A DNA stretch of 64,000 nucleotides from Pseudomonas citrullilanati (GCF_030580855.1 NZ_JAUQOP010000001.1:124001-188000); one strand, 5' to 3'; positions 1 to 9,341 are shown, numbered from the stretch's first letter. Numbers and translations are program-made. The notes: generated from the sequence alone by a model not told the origin.

Positions 1-1
1 T

Positions 2-1498
2 TCCGGCGCCTTGCTGGTCAAGGCCGATGACGTCGCCCGTGCGCGCCTCAAGCTCGCCGCGGCGGGCGTGACGCCAAAAGATGGCAACATCGGTTTCGAG
101 ATCCTCGACAAGGACCAGGGCCTGGGCACCAGCCAGTTCATGGAAGCGACCCGCTATCGTCGCGGCCTGGAAGGTGAACTGGCGCGGACCATTTCCAGCC
201 TGAACAACGTCAAGGCCGCCCGCGTGCACCTGGCAATCCCGAAAAGCTCGGTGTTCGTGCGCGACGAGCGCAAGCCGAGTGCCTCGGTACTGGTGGAGCT
301 CTACGCTGGCCGCTCCCTCGAGCCTGGTCAGGTCCTGGCCATCGTCAACCTGGTGGCGACCAGCGTCCCCGAGCTGAGCAAGTCGCAGATCACTGTGGTC
401 GACCAGAAAGGCAACCTGCTGTCCGACCAGGCGGAGAACTCCGAACTGACCATGGCCGGCAAGCAGTTCGACTACAGCCGCCGGATGGAGGGCATGTTGA
501 CCCAGCGGGTGCACAACATCCTGCAACCGATCCTGGGTAATGACCGCTACAAGGCGGAAGTGTCGGCCGATGTGGACTTCAGCGCGGTCGAGTCGACCTC
601 CGAACAGTTCAACCCGGACCAACCGGCGCTGCGCAGCGAGCAGTCGGTGAATGAACAGCGTACCGCCAGCAATGGCCCGCAAGGCGTGCCGGGTGCCTTG
701 AGCAACCAGCCACCATCGCCGGCCAGTGCGCCGCAAACCACCGGTGGCGCCGCGGGTGCCGCGGGCATGGTGCAGCCAGGCCAGCCACTGGTGGACGCCA
801 ACGGTCAGCAGATCATGGACCCGGCCACCGGCCAACCCATGCTGGCACCGTACCCGGCCGACAAGCGCCAGCAGTCGACCAAGAACTTCGAGCTCGACCG
901 TTCCATCAGCCACACCAAGCAACAGCAGGGTCGCTTGAATCGCCTGTCGGTTGCCGTGGTGGTGGACGACCAGGTCAAGGTCAACCCGGCCAACGGCGAA
1001 ACCAGCCGTGCGCCGTGGAGCGCCGACGAATTGGCGCGCTTCACTCGCCTGGTGCAGGACGCCGTCGGTTTCGACGCCAGCCGCGGCGACAGCGTCAGCG
1101 TGATCAACGTGCCGTTCTCCTCGGAGCGCGGGGAAGTGATCGCCGATATTCCGTTTTATTCGCAACCCTGGTTCTGGGATGTGGTCAAGCAGATATTGGG
1201 CGTGTTGTTCATCCTGATCCTGGTGTTCGGCGTGCTGCGTCCGGTACTCAATAACATCACCGGCGGCGGCAAGAGCAAGCAGCTGGCGGGCCTGGGTGAT
1301 GTAGAGCTGGGAGGCATGGGCGGCCTGGATGGCGAATTGGCCAACGATCGCGTCAGCCTCGGCGGGCCGCAGAGCATCCTGCTGCCAAGCCCGAGCGAAG
1401 GCTATGACGCACAGTTGAACGCCATCAAGAGTCTGGTGGCAGAAGACCCGGGTCGTGTGGCCCAGGTCGTGAAAGAGTGGATTAACGCAGATGAGTGA
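2..1498 (+). CDS. fliF: Flagellar MS-ring protein FliF (5' end outside window)
   Basis: FliF forms the inner-membrane MS ring on which the flagellar basal body is built. The frame is open from the first bases, so the N-terminus and first membrane helix are missing. The visible 498 residues hold the second ring-building domain, a long Pro/Gln/Gly-rich periplasmic linker (about nt 640-900), a membrane helix at about nt 1165-1245 (FWDVVKQILGVLFILILVFG) and an acidic cytoplasmic tail that in this family binds FliG. The stop lies inside fliG, an 8-base overlap that implies translational coupling. The identification is secure from the C-terminal architecture and from the fliGHIJ genes that follow. 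Confidence 0.95.
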   Translation, partial: SGALLVKADDVARARLKLAAAGVTPKDGNIGFEILDKDQGLGTSQFMEATRYRRGLEGELARTISSLNNVKAARVHLAIPKSSVFVRDERKPSASVLVELYAGRSLEPGQVLAIVNLVATSVPELSKSQITVVDQKGNLLSDQAENSELTMAGKQFDYSRRMEGMLTQRVHNILQPILGNDRYKAEVSADVDFSAVESTSEQFNPDQPALRSEQSVNEQRTASNGPQGVPGALSNQPPSPASAPQTTGGAAGAAGMVQPGQPLVDANGQQIMDPATGQPMLAPYPADKRQQSTKNFELDRSISHTKQQQGRLNRLSVAVVVDDQVKVNPANGETSRAPWSADELARFTRLVQDAVGFDASRGDSVSVINVPFSSERGEVIADIPFYSQPWFWDVVKQILGVLFILILVFGVLRPVLNNITGGGKSKQLAGLGDVELGGMGGLDGELANDRVSLGGPQSILLPSPSEGYDAQLNAIKSLVAEDPGRVAQVVKEWINADE

Positions 1499-2510
1499 TA
1501 ATCGAGCCGCTGTTGCCAAATTGTCCCGGGTCGACAAAGCCGCGATCCTGCTGCTGTCCCTGGGTTCGACCGACGCTGCCCAGGTGCTGCGCCATATGGG
1601 GCCCAAGGAGGTCCAGCGCGTTGGCGTGGCCATGGCGCAGATGGGCAATGTGCACCGCGAGCAGGTCGAACAGGTGATGAGCGAGTTCGTCGACATCGTC
1701 GGCGACCAGACCAGCCTGGGCGTCGGCTCCGACGACTATGTGCGCAAGATGCTGACCCAGGCCCTCGGCGAGGACAAGGCCAACGGCCTGATCGACCGCA
1801 TCCTGCTGGGTGGCAACACCAGCGGCCTGGACAGCCTCAAGTGGATGGAGCCACGGGCCGTGGCCGACGTGATCCGCTACGAGCACCCGCAGATCCAGGC
1901 GATTGTGGTGGCTTACCTCGACCCGGACCAGGCCGGTGAAGTGCTGGGCAACTTCGACCACAAGGTCCGCCTGGACATCATCCTGCGGGTGTCGTCGCTC
2001 AATACCGTGCAGCCGGCGGCCCTGAAGGAGCTGAACCAGATTCTCGAGAAGCAGTTCTCGGGCAACTCCAATGCCTCGCGCACCACCCTGGGCGGTATCA
2101 AGCGTGCGGCGGACATCATGAACTTCCTCGACAGCTCGATCGAAGGCCAGCTGATGGACTCGATCCGCGAGTTCGACGAAGACCTGTCCGGCCAGATCGA
2201 AGACCTCATGTTCGTGTTCAACAACCTGGCCGACGTCGACGATCGTGGTATCCAGGCCCTGTTGCGCGAAGTGTCCTCCGACGTGCTGGTCCTGGCCCTC
2301 AAGGGTTCGGACGAAGGCGTCAAGGAAAAGATTTTCAAGAACATGTCCAAACGGGCGGCGGAACTGTTGCGCGACGACCTCGAGGCCAAGGGCCCGGTGC
2401 GCGTCAGCGACGTGGAAACCGCGCAGAAGGAAATCCTTACCATCGCCCGCCGCATGGCCGAAGCCGGAGAAATCGTGCTCGGTGGCAAGGGCGGCGAAGA
2501 GATGATCTAA
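1491..2510 (+). CDS. fliG: Flagellar motor switch protein FliG
   Basis: FliG is the C-ring protein that contacts the stator and converts ion flow into torque and switching. The 339-residue length is normal for the family. The N-terminal part (LSRVDKAAILLLSLG) is the FliF-binding domain. The middle part carries the family's armadillo-type repeats, and the C-terminal third contains the charged torque helix region (LVLALKGSDEGVKEKIFKNM). The start overlaps the fliF stop by 8 bases. An alternative ORF at 1495 is only a shadow frame. Confidence 0.97.
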   Translation: MSDNRAAVAKLSRVDKAAILLLSLGSTDAAQVLRHMGPKEVQRVGVAMAQMGNVHREQVEQVMSEFVDIVGDQTSLGVGSDDYVRKMLTQALGEDKANGLIDRILLGGNTSGLDSLKWMEPRAVADVIRYEHPQIQAIVVAYLDPDQAGEVLGNFDHKVRLDIILRVSSLNTVQPAALKELNQILEKQFSGNSNASRTTLGGIKRAADIMNFLDSSIEGQLMDSIREFDEDLSGQIEDLMFVFNNLADVDDRGIQALLREVSSDVLVLALKGSDEGVKEKIFKNMSKRAAELLRDDLEAKGPVRVSDVETAQKEILTIARRMAEAGEIVLGGKGGEEMI

Positions 2511-2517
2511 GGTCGTT

Positions 2518-3348
2518 ATGTCTGCCAAGAGCGATGAGTCACCCAGCGACCTGATTCGCGCCCGGGACGTCGGTGGTTTCGACGTCTGGTCGCTGCCCAG
2601 CTTCGACCCTCATGTACCGGAGCCCGAACCGGAGCCGGTGGAGGAGTTGCCGGAAGTCGAGGAAGTGCCGCTGGAGGAAGTCCAGCCGCTGACCCTCGAG
2701 GAAGTCGAGAGCATCCGCCAGGAGGCCTATAACGAAGGCTTTGCCGTGGGCGAGAAGGAAGGCTTCCACAGCACCACCCTCAAGGTCCGCCAGGAAGCCG
2801 ACGTGGCGTTGACGGCCAAGCTCCGGGCGCTGGAATCGTTGATGGTCAACCTGTTCGAACCGATCGCCGAGCAGGACACCCAGATCGAGAAGTCCCTGGT
2901 AAGCCTGGTGCAGCACATCTCGCGGCAGGTCATCCAGCGCGAACTGGCCATTGACTCGAGCCAGATCGAACACGTCATGCGCGAAGCCCTCAAGCTGTTG
3001 CCGCTGGGCGTGGGCAACGTGCGGCTGTACATCAACCCCCAGGATTTCGAGCTGGTCAAGGCCTTGCGCGAGCGCCATGAAGAAACCTGGCGCATCGTCG
3101 AGGACGCGTCGTTGCTGCCGGGCGGTTGCCGGGTGGAAACCGAGCACAGTCGCATCGACGCGACCGTCGAGACCCGCATCGACCAGGTCATGGCCAAGCT
3201 CCTCGACCAACTGCACGAACAAGCCTTGCACCCGGCGCCCAGCGATCTGAGCCTGGAGCTGCCGGACGAACCGAGGGCCGCCGCCAGCCTCGAGCTGGAA
3301 GGCGTCGAGTCGGTGGCGTCGACCGCGGACGACCGCGATGCGCCTTGA
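2518..3348 (+). CDS. fliH: Flagellar assembly protein FliH (export ATPase stator/regulator)
   Basis: FliH binds the export ATPase FliI and links it to the C-ring and the export gate. The protein has 276 residues. The first about 60 are acidic and proline-rich ([18 protein letters not shown]). An Ala/Gly/charged helical region around residues 65-100 fits the FliH coiled-coil stalk, and the C-terminal half matches the FliH/V-ATPase subunit E type fold ([13 protein letters not shown]). The gene starts 7 bases after fliG and overlaps fliI by 11 bases. Placement between fliG and fliI supports the call, because FliH sequences are otherwise poorly conserved. Confidence 0.92.
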   Translation: MSAKSDESPSDLIRARDVGGFDVWSLPSFDPHVPEPEPEPVEELPEVEEVPLEEVQPLTLEEVESIRQEAYNEGFAVGEKEGFHSTTLKVRQEADVALTAKLRALESLMVNLFEPIAEQDTQIEKSLVSLVQHISRQVIQRELAIDSSQIEHVMREALKLLPLGVGNVRLYINPQDFELVKALRERHEETWRIVEDASLLPGGCRVETEHSRIDATVETRIDQVMAKLLDQLHEQALHPAPSDLSLELPDEPRAAASLELEGVESVASTADDRDAP

Positions 3349-4696
3349 ACGAACCAGCTTCGCCAAGCGCCTGGGCAGTTACGCCGAGGCGACCGAACTG
3401 GCCGGCCAGCCGATCCTCGAAGGGCGTCTGTTGCGCATGGTCGGCCTGACCCTCGAAGCCGAGGGCCTGCGTGCGGCCATGGGCAGTCGCTGCCTGGTCA
3501 TCAATGACGACAGCTACCACCCGGTGCAGGTCGAAGCCGAAGTCATGGGCTTTGCCGGCAGCAAGGTATTCCTGATGCCGGTGGGCAGCGTGGCCGGGAT
3601 CGCCCCGGGCGCCCGCGTGGTGCCGCTGGCCGATACCGGTCGCCTGCCCATGGGCATGAGCATGCTCGGGCGCGTGCTGGACGGCGCCGGGCGGGCCCTG
3701 GACGGCAAGGGCGGCATGAAGGCTGAAGACTGGGTGCCGATGGACGGCCCGACGATCAACCCGCTCAAGCGCGACCCCATCAGCGTCCCGCTGGACGTGG
3801 GCATTCGCTGCATCAACGGTTTATTGACGGTCGGCCGCGGGCAGCGCCTGGGCCTGTTCGCCGGTACCGGCGTGGGCAAGAGCGTGCTGCTGGGCATGAT
3901 GACCCGTTTCACCGAAGCCGACATCATCGTGGTGGGGCTGATCGGTGAACGGGGCCGCGAGGTGAAGGAATTCATCGAGCACATCCTTGGCGAAGAGGGC
4001 CTCAAGCGCTCGGTGGTCGTGGCCTCGCCAGCGGACGATGCGCCATTGATGCGCCTGCGGGCGGCCATGTATTGCACGCGCATCGCCGAGTATTTTCGCG
4101 ACAAGGGCAAGAACGTCCTGTTGCTGATGGATTCGCTGACCCGTTTCGCCCAGGCCCAGCGGGAAATCGCCCTGGCCATCGGTGAGCCGCCGGCCACCAA
4201 GGGCTATCCGCCCTCGGTGTTCGCCAAGCTGCCGAAACTGGTGGAGCGCGCCGGCAATGCGGAGAAGGGCGGCGGTTCGATCACGGCCTTCTACACCGTC
4301 TTGTCCGAGGGCGACGACCAGCAAGACCCGATCGCCGACTCGGCGCGGGGCGTGCTCGACGGCCACATCGTGCTGTCCCGGCGCCTGGCTGAAGAAGGTC
4401 ACTACCCGGCCATCGACATCGAGGCGTCCATCAGCCGGGTCATGCCGTCGGTCATCAGCAGCGAACACCTCAAGCGCGCCCAGCAGTTCAAGCAGTACTG
4501 GTCGCGCTACCAGCAGAGCCGGGACCTGATCAGCGTGGGCGCCTACGTGCCCGGCGGTGACCGCGAGACCGACATCGCCATCAATCTGTACCCGGCGATG
4601 TCCGTCTACCTGCGCCAGAGCCTGAACGACAACATCGGCCTGGGTGCCAGCGAAGCGCACCTGGAAAGTATCTTCACGCCGATCGCCGGCGGGTAA
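3338..4696 (+). CDS. fliI: Flagellum-specific export ATPase FliI
   Basis: FliI is the F1-beta-like hexameric ATPase of the flagellar type III export apparatus. The P-loop GTGVGKS begins near residue 176, the Walker B strand is [18 protein letters not shown], and the signature [21 protein letters not shown] follows. The 452-residue length is standard. ATG at 3338 lies 11 bases inside fliH, a coupled arrangement. FliI works with FliH upstream and FliJ downstream. Confidence 0.97.
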   Translation: MRLERTSFAKRLGSYAEATELAGQPILEGRLLRMVGLTLEAEGLRAAMGSRCLVINDDSYHPVQVEAEVMGFAGSKVFLMPVGSVAGIAPGARVVPLADTGRLPMGMSMLGRVLDGAGRALDGKGGMKAEDWVPMDGPTINPLKRDPISVPLDVGIRCINGLLTVGRGQRLGLFAGTGVGKSVLLGMMTRFTEADIIVVGLIGERGREVKEFIEHILGEEGLKRSVVVASPADDAPLMRLRAAMYCTRIAEYFRDKGKNVLLLMDSLTRFAQAQREIALAIGEPPATKGYPPSVFAKLPKLVERAGNAEKGGGSITAFYTVLSEGDDQQDPIADSARGVLDGHIVLSRRLAEEGHYPAIDIEASISRVMPSVISSEHLKRAQQFKQYWSRYQQSRDLISVGAYVPGGDRETDIAINLYPAMSVYLRQSLNDNIGLGASEAHLESIFTPIAGG

Positions 4697-4702
4697 CCCA
4701 TC

Positions 4703-5152
4703 ATGGCCACGAGTCGTGCGGCGCGCCTGGCGCCTGTGGTCGAGATGGCGGAGAAGGCCGAGAAAACCGCGGTCCAGCGACTGGCTTATTTCCAGGGCCA
4801 GGTGGCCGTTGCCGAGAGCAAGCTGGCAGACCTGGAAAACTTTCGCCTCGAATACCAGCAGCAGTGGATCACTCGCGGCAGCCATGGGGTTTCCGGGCAG
4901 TGGTTGCTGGGCTACCAGGGCTTTCTCGCGCAGTTGGGCACCGCGATCGACCAGCAGCGGCAAAGCTTGGTCTGGCACCAGAACAACCTGGAGAAGGCCC
5001 GCCAGAGCTGGCAAGAGGCGTTTGCCCGGGTCGAAGGCCTGCGCAAGCTGGTGCAACGCTATATCGATGAAGCGCGGCAACTGGAAGACAAGCGCGAGCA
5101 AAAACTGCTGGATGAACTGTCCCAGCGCCTGCCGCGGCAAAATCCGTATTGA
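4703..5152 (+). CDS. fliJ: Flagellar export chaperone/stalk protein FliJ
   Basis: FliJ is a small all-helical protein that sits in the centre of the FliI ring and touches FlhA, helping to couple ATP hydrolysis to export. The 149 residues are almost entirely charged coiled coil (for example KTAVQRLAYFQGQVAVAESK and EKARQSWQEAFARVEGLRKL), with a tryptophan/glutamine-rich middle. It begins 6 bases after fliI. The family is weakly conserved, so the call rests on coiled-coil character, size and position. Confidence 0.9.
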   Translation: MATSRAARLAPVVEMAEKAEKTAVQRLAYFQGQVAVAESKLADLENFRLEYQQQWITRGSHGVSGQWLLGYQGFLAQLGTAIDQQRQSLVWHQNNLEKARQSWQEAFARVEGLRKLVQRYIDEARQLEDKREQKLLDELSQRLPRQNPY

Positions 5153-5248
5153 TCATGGGAATTTTTCGATGAATGCTGCAAAACCTTGCTCAGCCTTCGA
5201 CCAGGTGCTAAACCTTGTACACGTATGTCCATGACAGGGAAGCCAGCT

Positions 5249-5629
5249 ATGCAAGTCGTTACCGAAGTATCCAACAATGGCAAAAAGCTGACGATTTCGG
5301 TTCAGGGGCGGTTCGATTTCAACCTCCACCAGGAGTTTCGCCAGTCCTACGAGAAGTACGAGACGCTCAATACGCCGGTTGATACCTACGTCGTGGACCT
5401 GAAGGACACCACCTACCTCGACAGCTCCGCGCTGGGCATGCTGCTGTTGCTTCGCGATTACGCGGGCGGCGAGGATGCCGACGTGAGCGTCATCAACTGC
5501 GGCGCCGATGTGCGCAAGATTCTCGCGATCTCCAACTTCGAGAAACTGTTCGATATCAACAGCCCGAAAGAGGAAAAATCGGCAGAGGCGGGCAGGCAGC
5601 AGGCAGGGCAGTCTTCGGGCAAAGCCTGA
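5249..5629 (+). CDS. hsbA: STAS-domain anti-sigma factor antagonist HsbA
   Basis: This is a single STAS domain of 126 residues, the fold of SpoIIAA-like anti-anti-sigma factors. The switch motif YLDSSALGM puts the phosphorylatable serine at Ser59 or Ser60. In P. aeruginosa HsbA is phosphorylated by HsbR, binds the anti-sigma factor FlgM, and connects HptB signalling to flagella, biofilm and small-RNA output. I chose ATG 5249 because the STAS fold begins immediately after it and an AGGGA-type ribosome site precedes it. In-frame starts exist at 5186 (TTG), 5225 and 5231. The C-terminal tail is Gln/Ala/Gly-rich. hsbR follows 7 bases later, and the trio sits inside the flagellar cluster here. Confidence 0.88.
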   Translation: MQVVTEVSNNGKKLTISVQGRFDFNLHQEFRQSYEKYETLNTPVDTYVVDLKDTTYLDSSALGMLLLLRDYAGGEDADVSVINCGADVRKILAISNFEKLFDINSPKEEKSAEAGRQQAGQSSGKA

Positions 5630-5636
5630 TACGGCC

Positions 5637-7343
5637 ATGTTGTCCACTTCCGAATCGCTGACGGTCCTGATTGCCGAGGACAGTGCCGCTGACCGACTGC
5701 TGTTGTCGACCATTGTCCGTCGCCAGGGGCACCAGGTGCTCACGGCCGCCGATGGCGCCGAAGCGGTCGAGGTCTATCTGCAGCAGCGTCCGCACCTGGT
5801 GTTGATGGACGCGATGATGCCGGTCATGGATGGCTTCGAGGCCGCGCAAAAGATCAAGCAGCTGGCCGGGGATCAGTTGGTCCCGATCATCTTCCTGACC
5901 TCGTTGACCGAAAGCGAAGGCCTGGCACGTTGCCTGGAGGCCGGTGGCGACGACTTTCTCGCCAAGCCCTACAACCAAGTGATCCTGGCCGCCAAGATCA
6001 AGGCCATGGACCGCCTGCGACGGTTGCAGGCCACGGTGGTTGAGCAGCGCGACCAGATTGCCCGTCACCATGACTACCTGCTCAACGAGCAGCGCGTCGC
6101 CAAGGCGGTGTTCGACAAGATCGCCCATTCCGGCTGCCTGAGCGCGCCGAACATCCGTTACCTGCAATCGCCCTATGCCTTGTTCAATGGCGACCTGTTG
6201 CTGGCCGCGTTCAACCCGGCCGGCGACATGCACATCCTGCTCGGGGATTTCACCGGCCACGGCTTGCCCGCGGCAGTCGGTGCAATGCCGCTGGCGGAAG
6301 TGTTCTACGGCATGACCGCCAAGGGCTACGGCCTGGCGCAGATCCTGCGGGAGATGAACGCCAAGCTCAAGCGCATCCTGCCGGTGGACATGTTCTGTTG
6401 CGCAACCTTGCTGTGCCTGAGCTTCCAGCGCTGCACGGTGGAGGTCTGGAACGGCGGCATGCCCGATGGCTACCTGCACGACAGCCTCAGCGGGGCGCGC
6501 ACGCCGTTGCCGGCGCGGCACCTGCCACTGGGCGTGCTGTCGCCGCAGTTGTTCGACGATCGCACCGAAGTGCACCCCATGTCCCTCGGCGATCGGGTAT
6601 TCCTGCTGTCCGACGGGGTGATCGACACGGCCAACGACGACGAGCAGCTGTTTGGCGTGGAGCGTTTGCAACAGGTGTTCGCGGCCAATCGCGAGCCCGA
6701 CCTCCTGTTCGAAGACATCCAGCAAGCCCTGCGGGACTTTCGCGGTGAGGCCCGGGACGACTTCAGCATGGTCGAAGTGCGCCTGGTCGCCGCGACGCAA
6801 CTCAACCCACCGCCGCCGGTCTATTCCGACAGCGGTCAATCGAGCCCGCTGGACTGGTCGGTGAGTTTCGAATTCCGGGCGCAGACGCTCAAGCGCTTCA
6901 ACCCGATGCCGTACCTGTTGCAGTTACTGCTTGAGGTTCATGGGCTCAGGGCGCAGAGTGGCGCCCTCTACAGTGTCCTTTCGGAGCTCTATTCCAACGC
7001 CTTGGACCATGGGGTGCTGGGGCTCGACTCGGACCTCAAGCGCGATGCATCGGGTTTTGCGCGCTATTACAGCGACCGCAATGCGCGCCTCGACGAACTG
7101 AGCGACGGTTATGTGCGGGTTCATCTGCACGTCACACCCAATGGCGACGGCGGTCGCCTGGTCATCGAGGTCGAGGACAGCGGCGAGGGCTTCGATGTGG
7201 CCCGGGTGCTGGCGCGGCCGGTGGACAGCGATCGATTGTCCGGACGCGGTGTGAGCCTGGTGCGCCAACTGAGCCATCAGGCCCGTTGGTCAGACGATGG
7301 TCGTAGTGTACGCGTGGAGTTTTTCTGGGAGGCTCTGGCATAA
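5637..7343 (+). CDS. hsbR: Response regulator with PP2C phosphatase and anti-sigma kinase domains, HsbR
   Basis: HsbR sets the phosphorylation state of HsbA. The 568 residues contain an N-terminal receiver domain (phospho-acceptor Asp58 in LMDAMMPVMDG), a short helical linker, a SpoIIE/PP2C-type phosphatase domain (GDFTGHGLPAAVGA, LSDGVIDTAN, DDFSMVEVRL), and a C-terminal HATPase_c domain of the RsbW type (YSNALDHGVL, VEVEDSGEGFD, GRGVSLV). The protein can therefore plausibly both phosphorylate and dephosphorylate HsbA. ATG 5637 follows the hsbA stop closely. An upstream in-frame extension to 5508 only reads through hsbA. Phosphoryl input is expected from HptB, encoded next. Confidence 0.9.
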   Translation: MLSTSESLTVLIAEDSAADRLLLSTIVRRQGHQVLTAADGAEAVEVYLQQRPHLVLMDAMMPVMDGFEAAQKIKQLAGDQLVPIIFLTSLTESEGLARCLEAGGDDFLAKPYNQVILAAKIKAMDRLRRLQATVVEQRDQIARHHDYLLNEQRVAKAVFDKIAHSGCLSAPNIRYLQSPYALFNGDLLLAAFNPAGDMHILLGDFTGHGLPAAVGAMPLAEVFYGMTAKGYGLAQILREMNAKLKRILPVDMFCCATLLCLSFQRCTVEVWNGGMPDGYLHDSLSGARTPLPARHLPLGVLSPQLFDDRTEVHPMSLGDRVFLLSDGVIDTANDDEQLFGVERLQQVFAANREPDLLFEDIQQALRDFRGEARDDFSMVEVRLVAATQLNPPPPVYSDSGQSSPLDWSVSFEFRAQTLKRFNPMPYLLQLLLEVHGLRAQSGALYSVLSELYSNALDHGVLGLDSDLKRDASGFARYYSDRNARLDELSDGYVRVHLHVTPNGDGGRLVIEVEDSGEGFDVARVLARPVDSDRLSGRGVSLVRQLSHQARWSDDGRSVRVEFFWEALA

Positions 7344-7373
7344 TCGGGCCATTCTTGATCAGGGAGCGAACAA

Positions 7374-7718
7374 GTGAGTGAGATTCATCTGGACCGCGAC
7401 GTGCTCAGCACGTTGAAGGAAGTCATGGAAGAGGGCTATCTGGAATTGCTGGATACCTTCCTCAACGACTCCGAGGCGCGCCTGCGCGTGCTGCACGAAG
7501 CCCGGGACGCTGAAAAACTGAGCGCCACCGCCCACAGCTTCAAGGGCAGCAGCAGTAACATGGGTGCCATCCGCCTGGCCGAACTGTGTGGCGAACTGGA
7601 GCAGCGCGCCAAGCAGCCGTCGCTGGGGGGAATCGAAAAACTGGTCAGCGAAATCGACAGTGAATTCGCCCATGTCCGCGATCTTTGCCAGGAAGAGCGC
7701 GAAGGCTTCCACTGCTGA
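7374..7718 (+). CDS. hptB: Histidine phosphotransfer protein HptB
   Basis: A lone Hpt domain of 114 residues with the phosphorylatable histidine at His54 in TAHSFKGSSSNMGA. In P. aeruginosa HptB takes phosphate from several hybrid kinases and passes it to the HsbR receiver. The start is GTG 7374 with a good AGGGAG ribosome site about 6 bases upstream. It sits 30 bases after hsbR and closes the module. Immediately downstream lies a sigma-54 promoter for fliK, so hptB probably ends the transcription unit that begins upstream of this window. Confidence 0.9.
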   Translation: MSEIHLDRDVLSTLKEVMEEGYLELLDTFLNDSEARLRVLHEARDAEKLSATAHSFKGSSSNMGAIRLAELCGELEQRAKQPSLGGIEKLVSEIDSEFAHVRDLCQEEREGFHC

Positions 7719-7739
7719 AACCTGCCGCCCCGCAGCCTT

Positions 7740-7755
7740 TGGCCCGCCCCTTGCA
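7740..7755 (+). promoter_or_regulatory. Sigma-54 (RpoN) promoter of fliK
   Basis: TGGCCCGCCCCTTGCA matches the -24/-12 consensus TGGCACG-N4-TTGCW, with the GG and GC doublets exactly 12 bases apart. The expected transcript start is about 7765. That excludes the longer fliK ORF starting at 7761 and supports ATG 7806. In pseudomonads such class II flagellar promoters are activated by FleQ. Confidence 0.8.
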
Positions 7756-7805
7756 TTGTCTTGTCCGACTGTACCTATGAATCCAGTGCAGCGGAGAAAT
7801 ATTCA

Positions 7806-9170
7806 ATGCCCGTCACCCCTAATACGCTGCTCCAGGCCGCTGCCCCGGCCAAGCCCCAGGCCGCCGTCAATTCACCGGCGGCGACCCCGGACCATGGGGA
7901 TAGAGCCTCCAGTTTCGCTCAAGTGTTCGCCCGCCAGGCCCCTGCCAAGTCATCGGCAACCCCTGAGCCAGCGATGAAACCCATGCGCGATACGTCTTCC
8001 GACAATACCGTCAAAAACGAAGCTGGCGCCGAAACCGCTGCCGCCCCCGAGCAGACGGTTGCCGATAGCGGCAAACCCTTGCCCGCGGACAAGCCCGCCA
8101 GTGCCGACGACAAGGCGGCCAGCGATGATGCCGACGGTTCAACCGAGGCACCGGTGGTGGACGCTGCGCCGGTCGATCCCACATTGCTGCCAGATATCAC
8201 CGCGCCCGTCGTGACGATCACGCCGGAACCTGCGCCAGTGGTGGTGACGCCGGATCCACAGGTCGCCGCCGCAGTGGCGGCGCCAGTCGTTTCGCAGGCC
8301 TTGTCCACCCCGCCTGCGGACCCGGTGACGGACCCCGCCTTCGATCCTCAAGCCGACCCGCTCGACGCGATGCCGGCCTTGCGCCTGGCCATGGAGCAGG
8401 GGGGGCATGTTTCCGCCGCCAGCCAGGCGCAGCCCAAGGCAGCCGCTCCGGCCGCACTTGATGCCGAGCCGACCTCGGCGCAAACCTTCGCCGCCGGCAT
8501 GGCGAGCATGCTCACCGTGCAGGCCGACCAGGACAGCACCAGCCCCGGCAGCCAGGGCGGTGAAAAGGCCTTTGGCGGGCTGATCAGCGAGGGCCTCAAG
8601 GACCTCACCAGCGCGGCCAGCGACACCCGCGTGGATGACTTCGCCAACCGCCTGGCGGCCCTGACCCAGGCGGCGACGCCGAAGACAGCCAACGCGGTGC
8701 CGGTCAACCAGCCCATCGCCATGAACCAGAATGGCTGGACCGAAGAGGTGGTCAACCGGGTGATGTACCTGTCGAGCGCCAATCTCAAGGCGGCCGATAT
8801 CCAGTTGCAGCCCGCCGAACTCGGGCGCCTGGATATCCGGGTGAACATGGTTCCGGACCAGCAGACCCAGGTCACGTTCATGAGCGCCCACCCCGGCGTC
8901 CGCGAAGCCCTCGAAGGCCAGCTGCATCGCCTGCGGGACAGTTTCACCCAGCAGGGCATGGGGCAGGTCGACGTCAACGTGTCTGATCAATCCCGCGGTT
9001 CGCCGAACCAGGAGCAGCAGGCCCAGCAACAGGCCCAGGCCGGACGGACCACCTCATCGGGCGGTCGCGTGGATGCCTCGGTGGATGAGCACCTGCCGGC
9101 CAGCGTCGCCGAGGTGGCCGCCACGACCACCAGCGTGATCGGCACCAGTGCGGTCGATTACTACGCCTGA
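7806..9170 (+). CDS. fliK: Flagellar hook-length control protein FliK
   Basis: FliK is a secreted molecular ruler that measures the hook and then tells FlhB to switch export from hook to filament subunits. The 454 residues show the usual plan: a long disordered Ala/Pro/Asp-rich N-terminal and central part, then a compact C-terminal substrate-switch domain with the family signature LQPAELGRLDIRVNM, followed by a Gln-rich tail. I chose ATG 7806 because a GGAGA ribosome site precedes it and because the sigma-54 promoter places the RNA start after the alternative GTG/ATG codons near 7761. A second FliK-like gene is encoded at 30290-31861. Confidence 0.92.
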   Translation: MPVTPNTLLQAAAPAKPQAAVNSPAATPDHGDRASSFAQVFARQAPAKSSATPEPAMKPMRDTSSDNTVKNEAGAETAAAPEQTVADSGKPLPADKPASADDKAASDDADGSTEAPVVDAAPVDPTLLPDITAPVVTITPEPAPVVVTPDPQVAAAVAAPVVSQALSTPPADPVTDPAFDPQADPLDAMPALRLAMEQGGHVSAASQAQPKAAAPAALDAEPTSAQTFAAGMASMLTVQADQDSTSPGSQGGEKAFGGLISEGLKDLTSAASDTRVDDFANRLAALTQAATPKTANAVPVNQPIAMNQNGWTEEVVNRVMYLSSANLKAADIQLQPAELGRLDIRVNMVPDQQTQVTFMSAHPGVREALEGQLHRLRDSFTQQGMGQVDVNVSDQSRGSPNQEQQAQQQAQAGRTTSSGGRVDASVDEHLPASVAEVAATTTSVIGTSAVDYYA

Positions 9171-9187
9171 ACAAGATCGCAACCTCC

Positions 9188-9277
9188 TGTGGGAGCGAGC
9201 CTGCTCGCGAACACGCCGGAACAGATCACCGCAAGGTGCCTGGCCTGACGTTTTCGCGAGCGGGTTCGCTCCCACAG
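9188..9277. repeat. REP doublet (REPIN-like inverted pair)
   Basis: Two inverted copies of the palindrome beginning TGTGGGAGCGAGCCTGCTCG flank about 45 bases between fliK and fliL. The left arm is at 9188-9210 and the right arm, ending CGCTCCCACAG, is at 9253-9277. This is the common extragenic palindrome of P. fluorescens-group genomes. It lies upstream of the fliL sigma-54 promoter and could act as a transcript-end stabiliser for fliK mRNA. Confidence 0.85.
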
Positions 9278-9325
9278 TGCTTTCAGCCCCGCTGTGGTTT
9301 CCTATGAGCAAGTGCTCGACACTTC

Positions 9326-9341
9326 TGGCATAACACTTGCT
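9326..9341 (+). promoter_or_regulatory. Sigma-54 (RpoN) promoter of fliL operon
   Basis: TGGCATAACACTTGCT is a near-perfect -24/-12 element with correct 12-base GG to GC spacing. The predicted start is about 9351, 42 bases before the fliL ATG. It should drive fliLMNOPQR-flhB independently of fliK. Confidence 0.85.

Noticed and set aside
1482..2528. Long minus-strand ORF of 348 codons opposite fliG
   Set aside because: It is His/Gln/Val-rich mirror coding typical of antisense frames in high-GC genes, lacks recognisable domains, and covers a certain gene.
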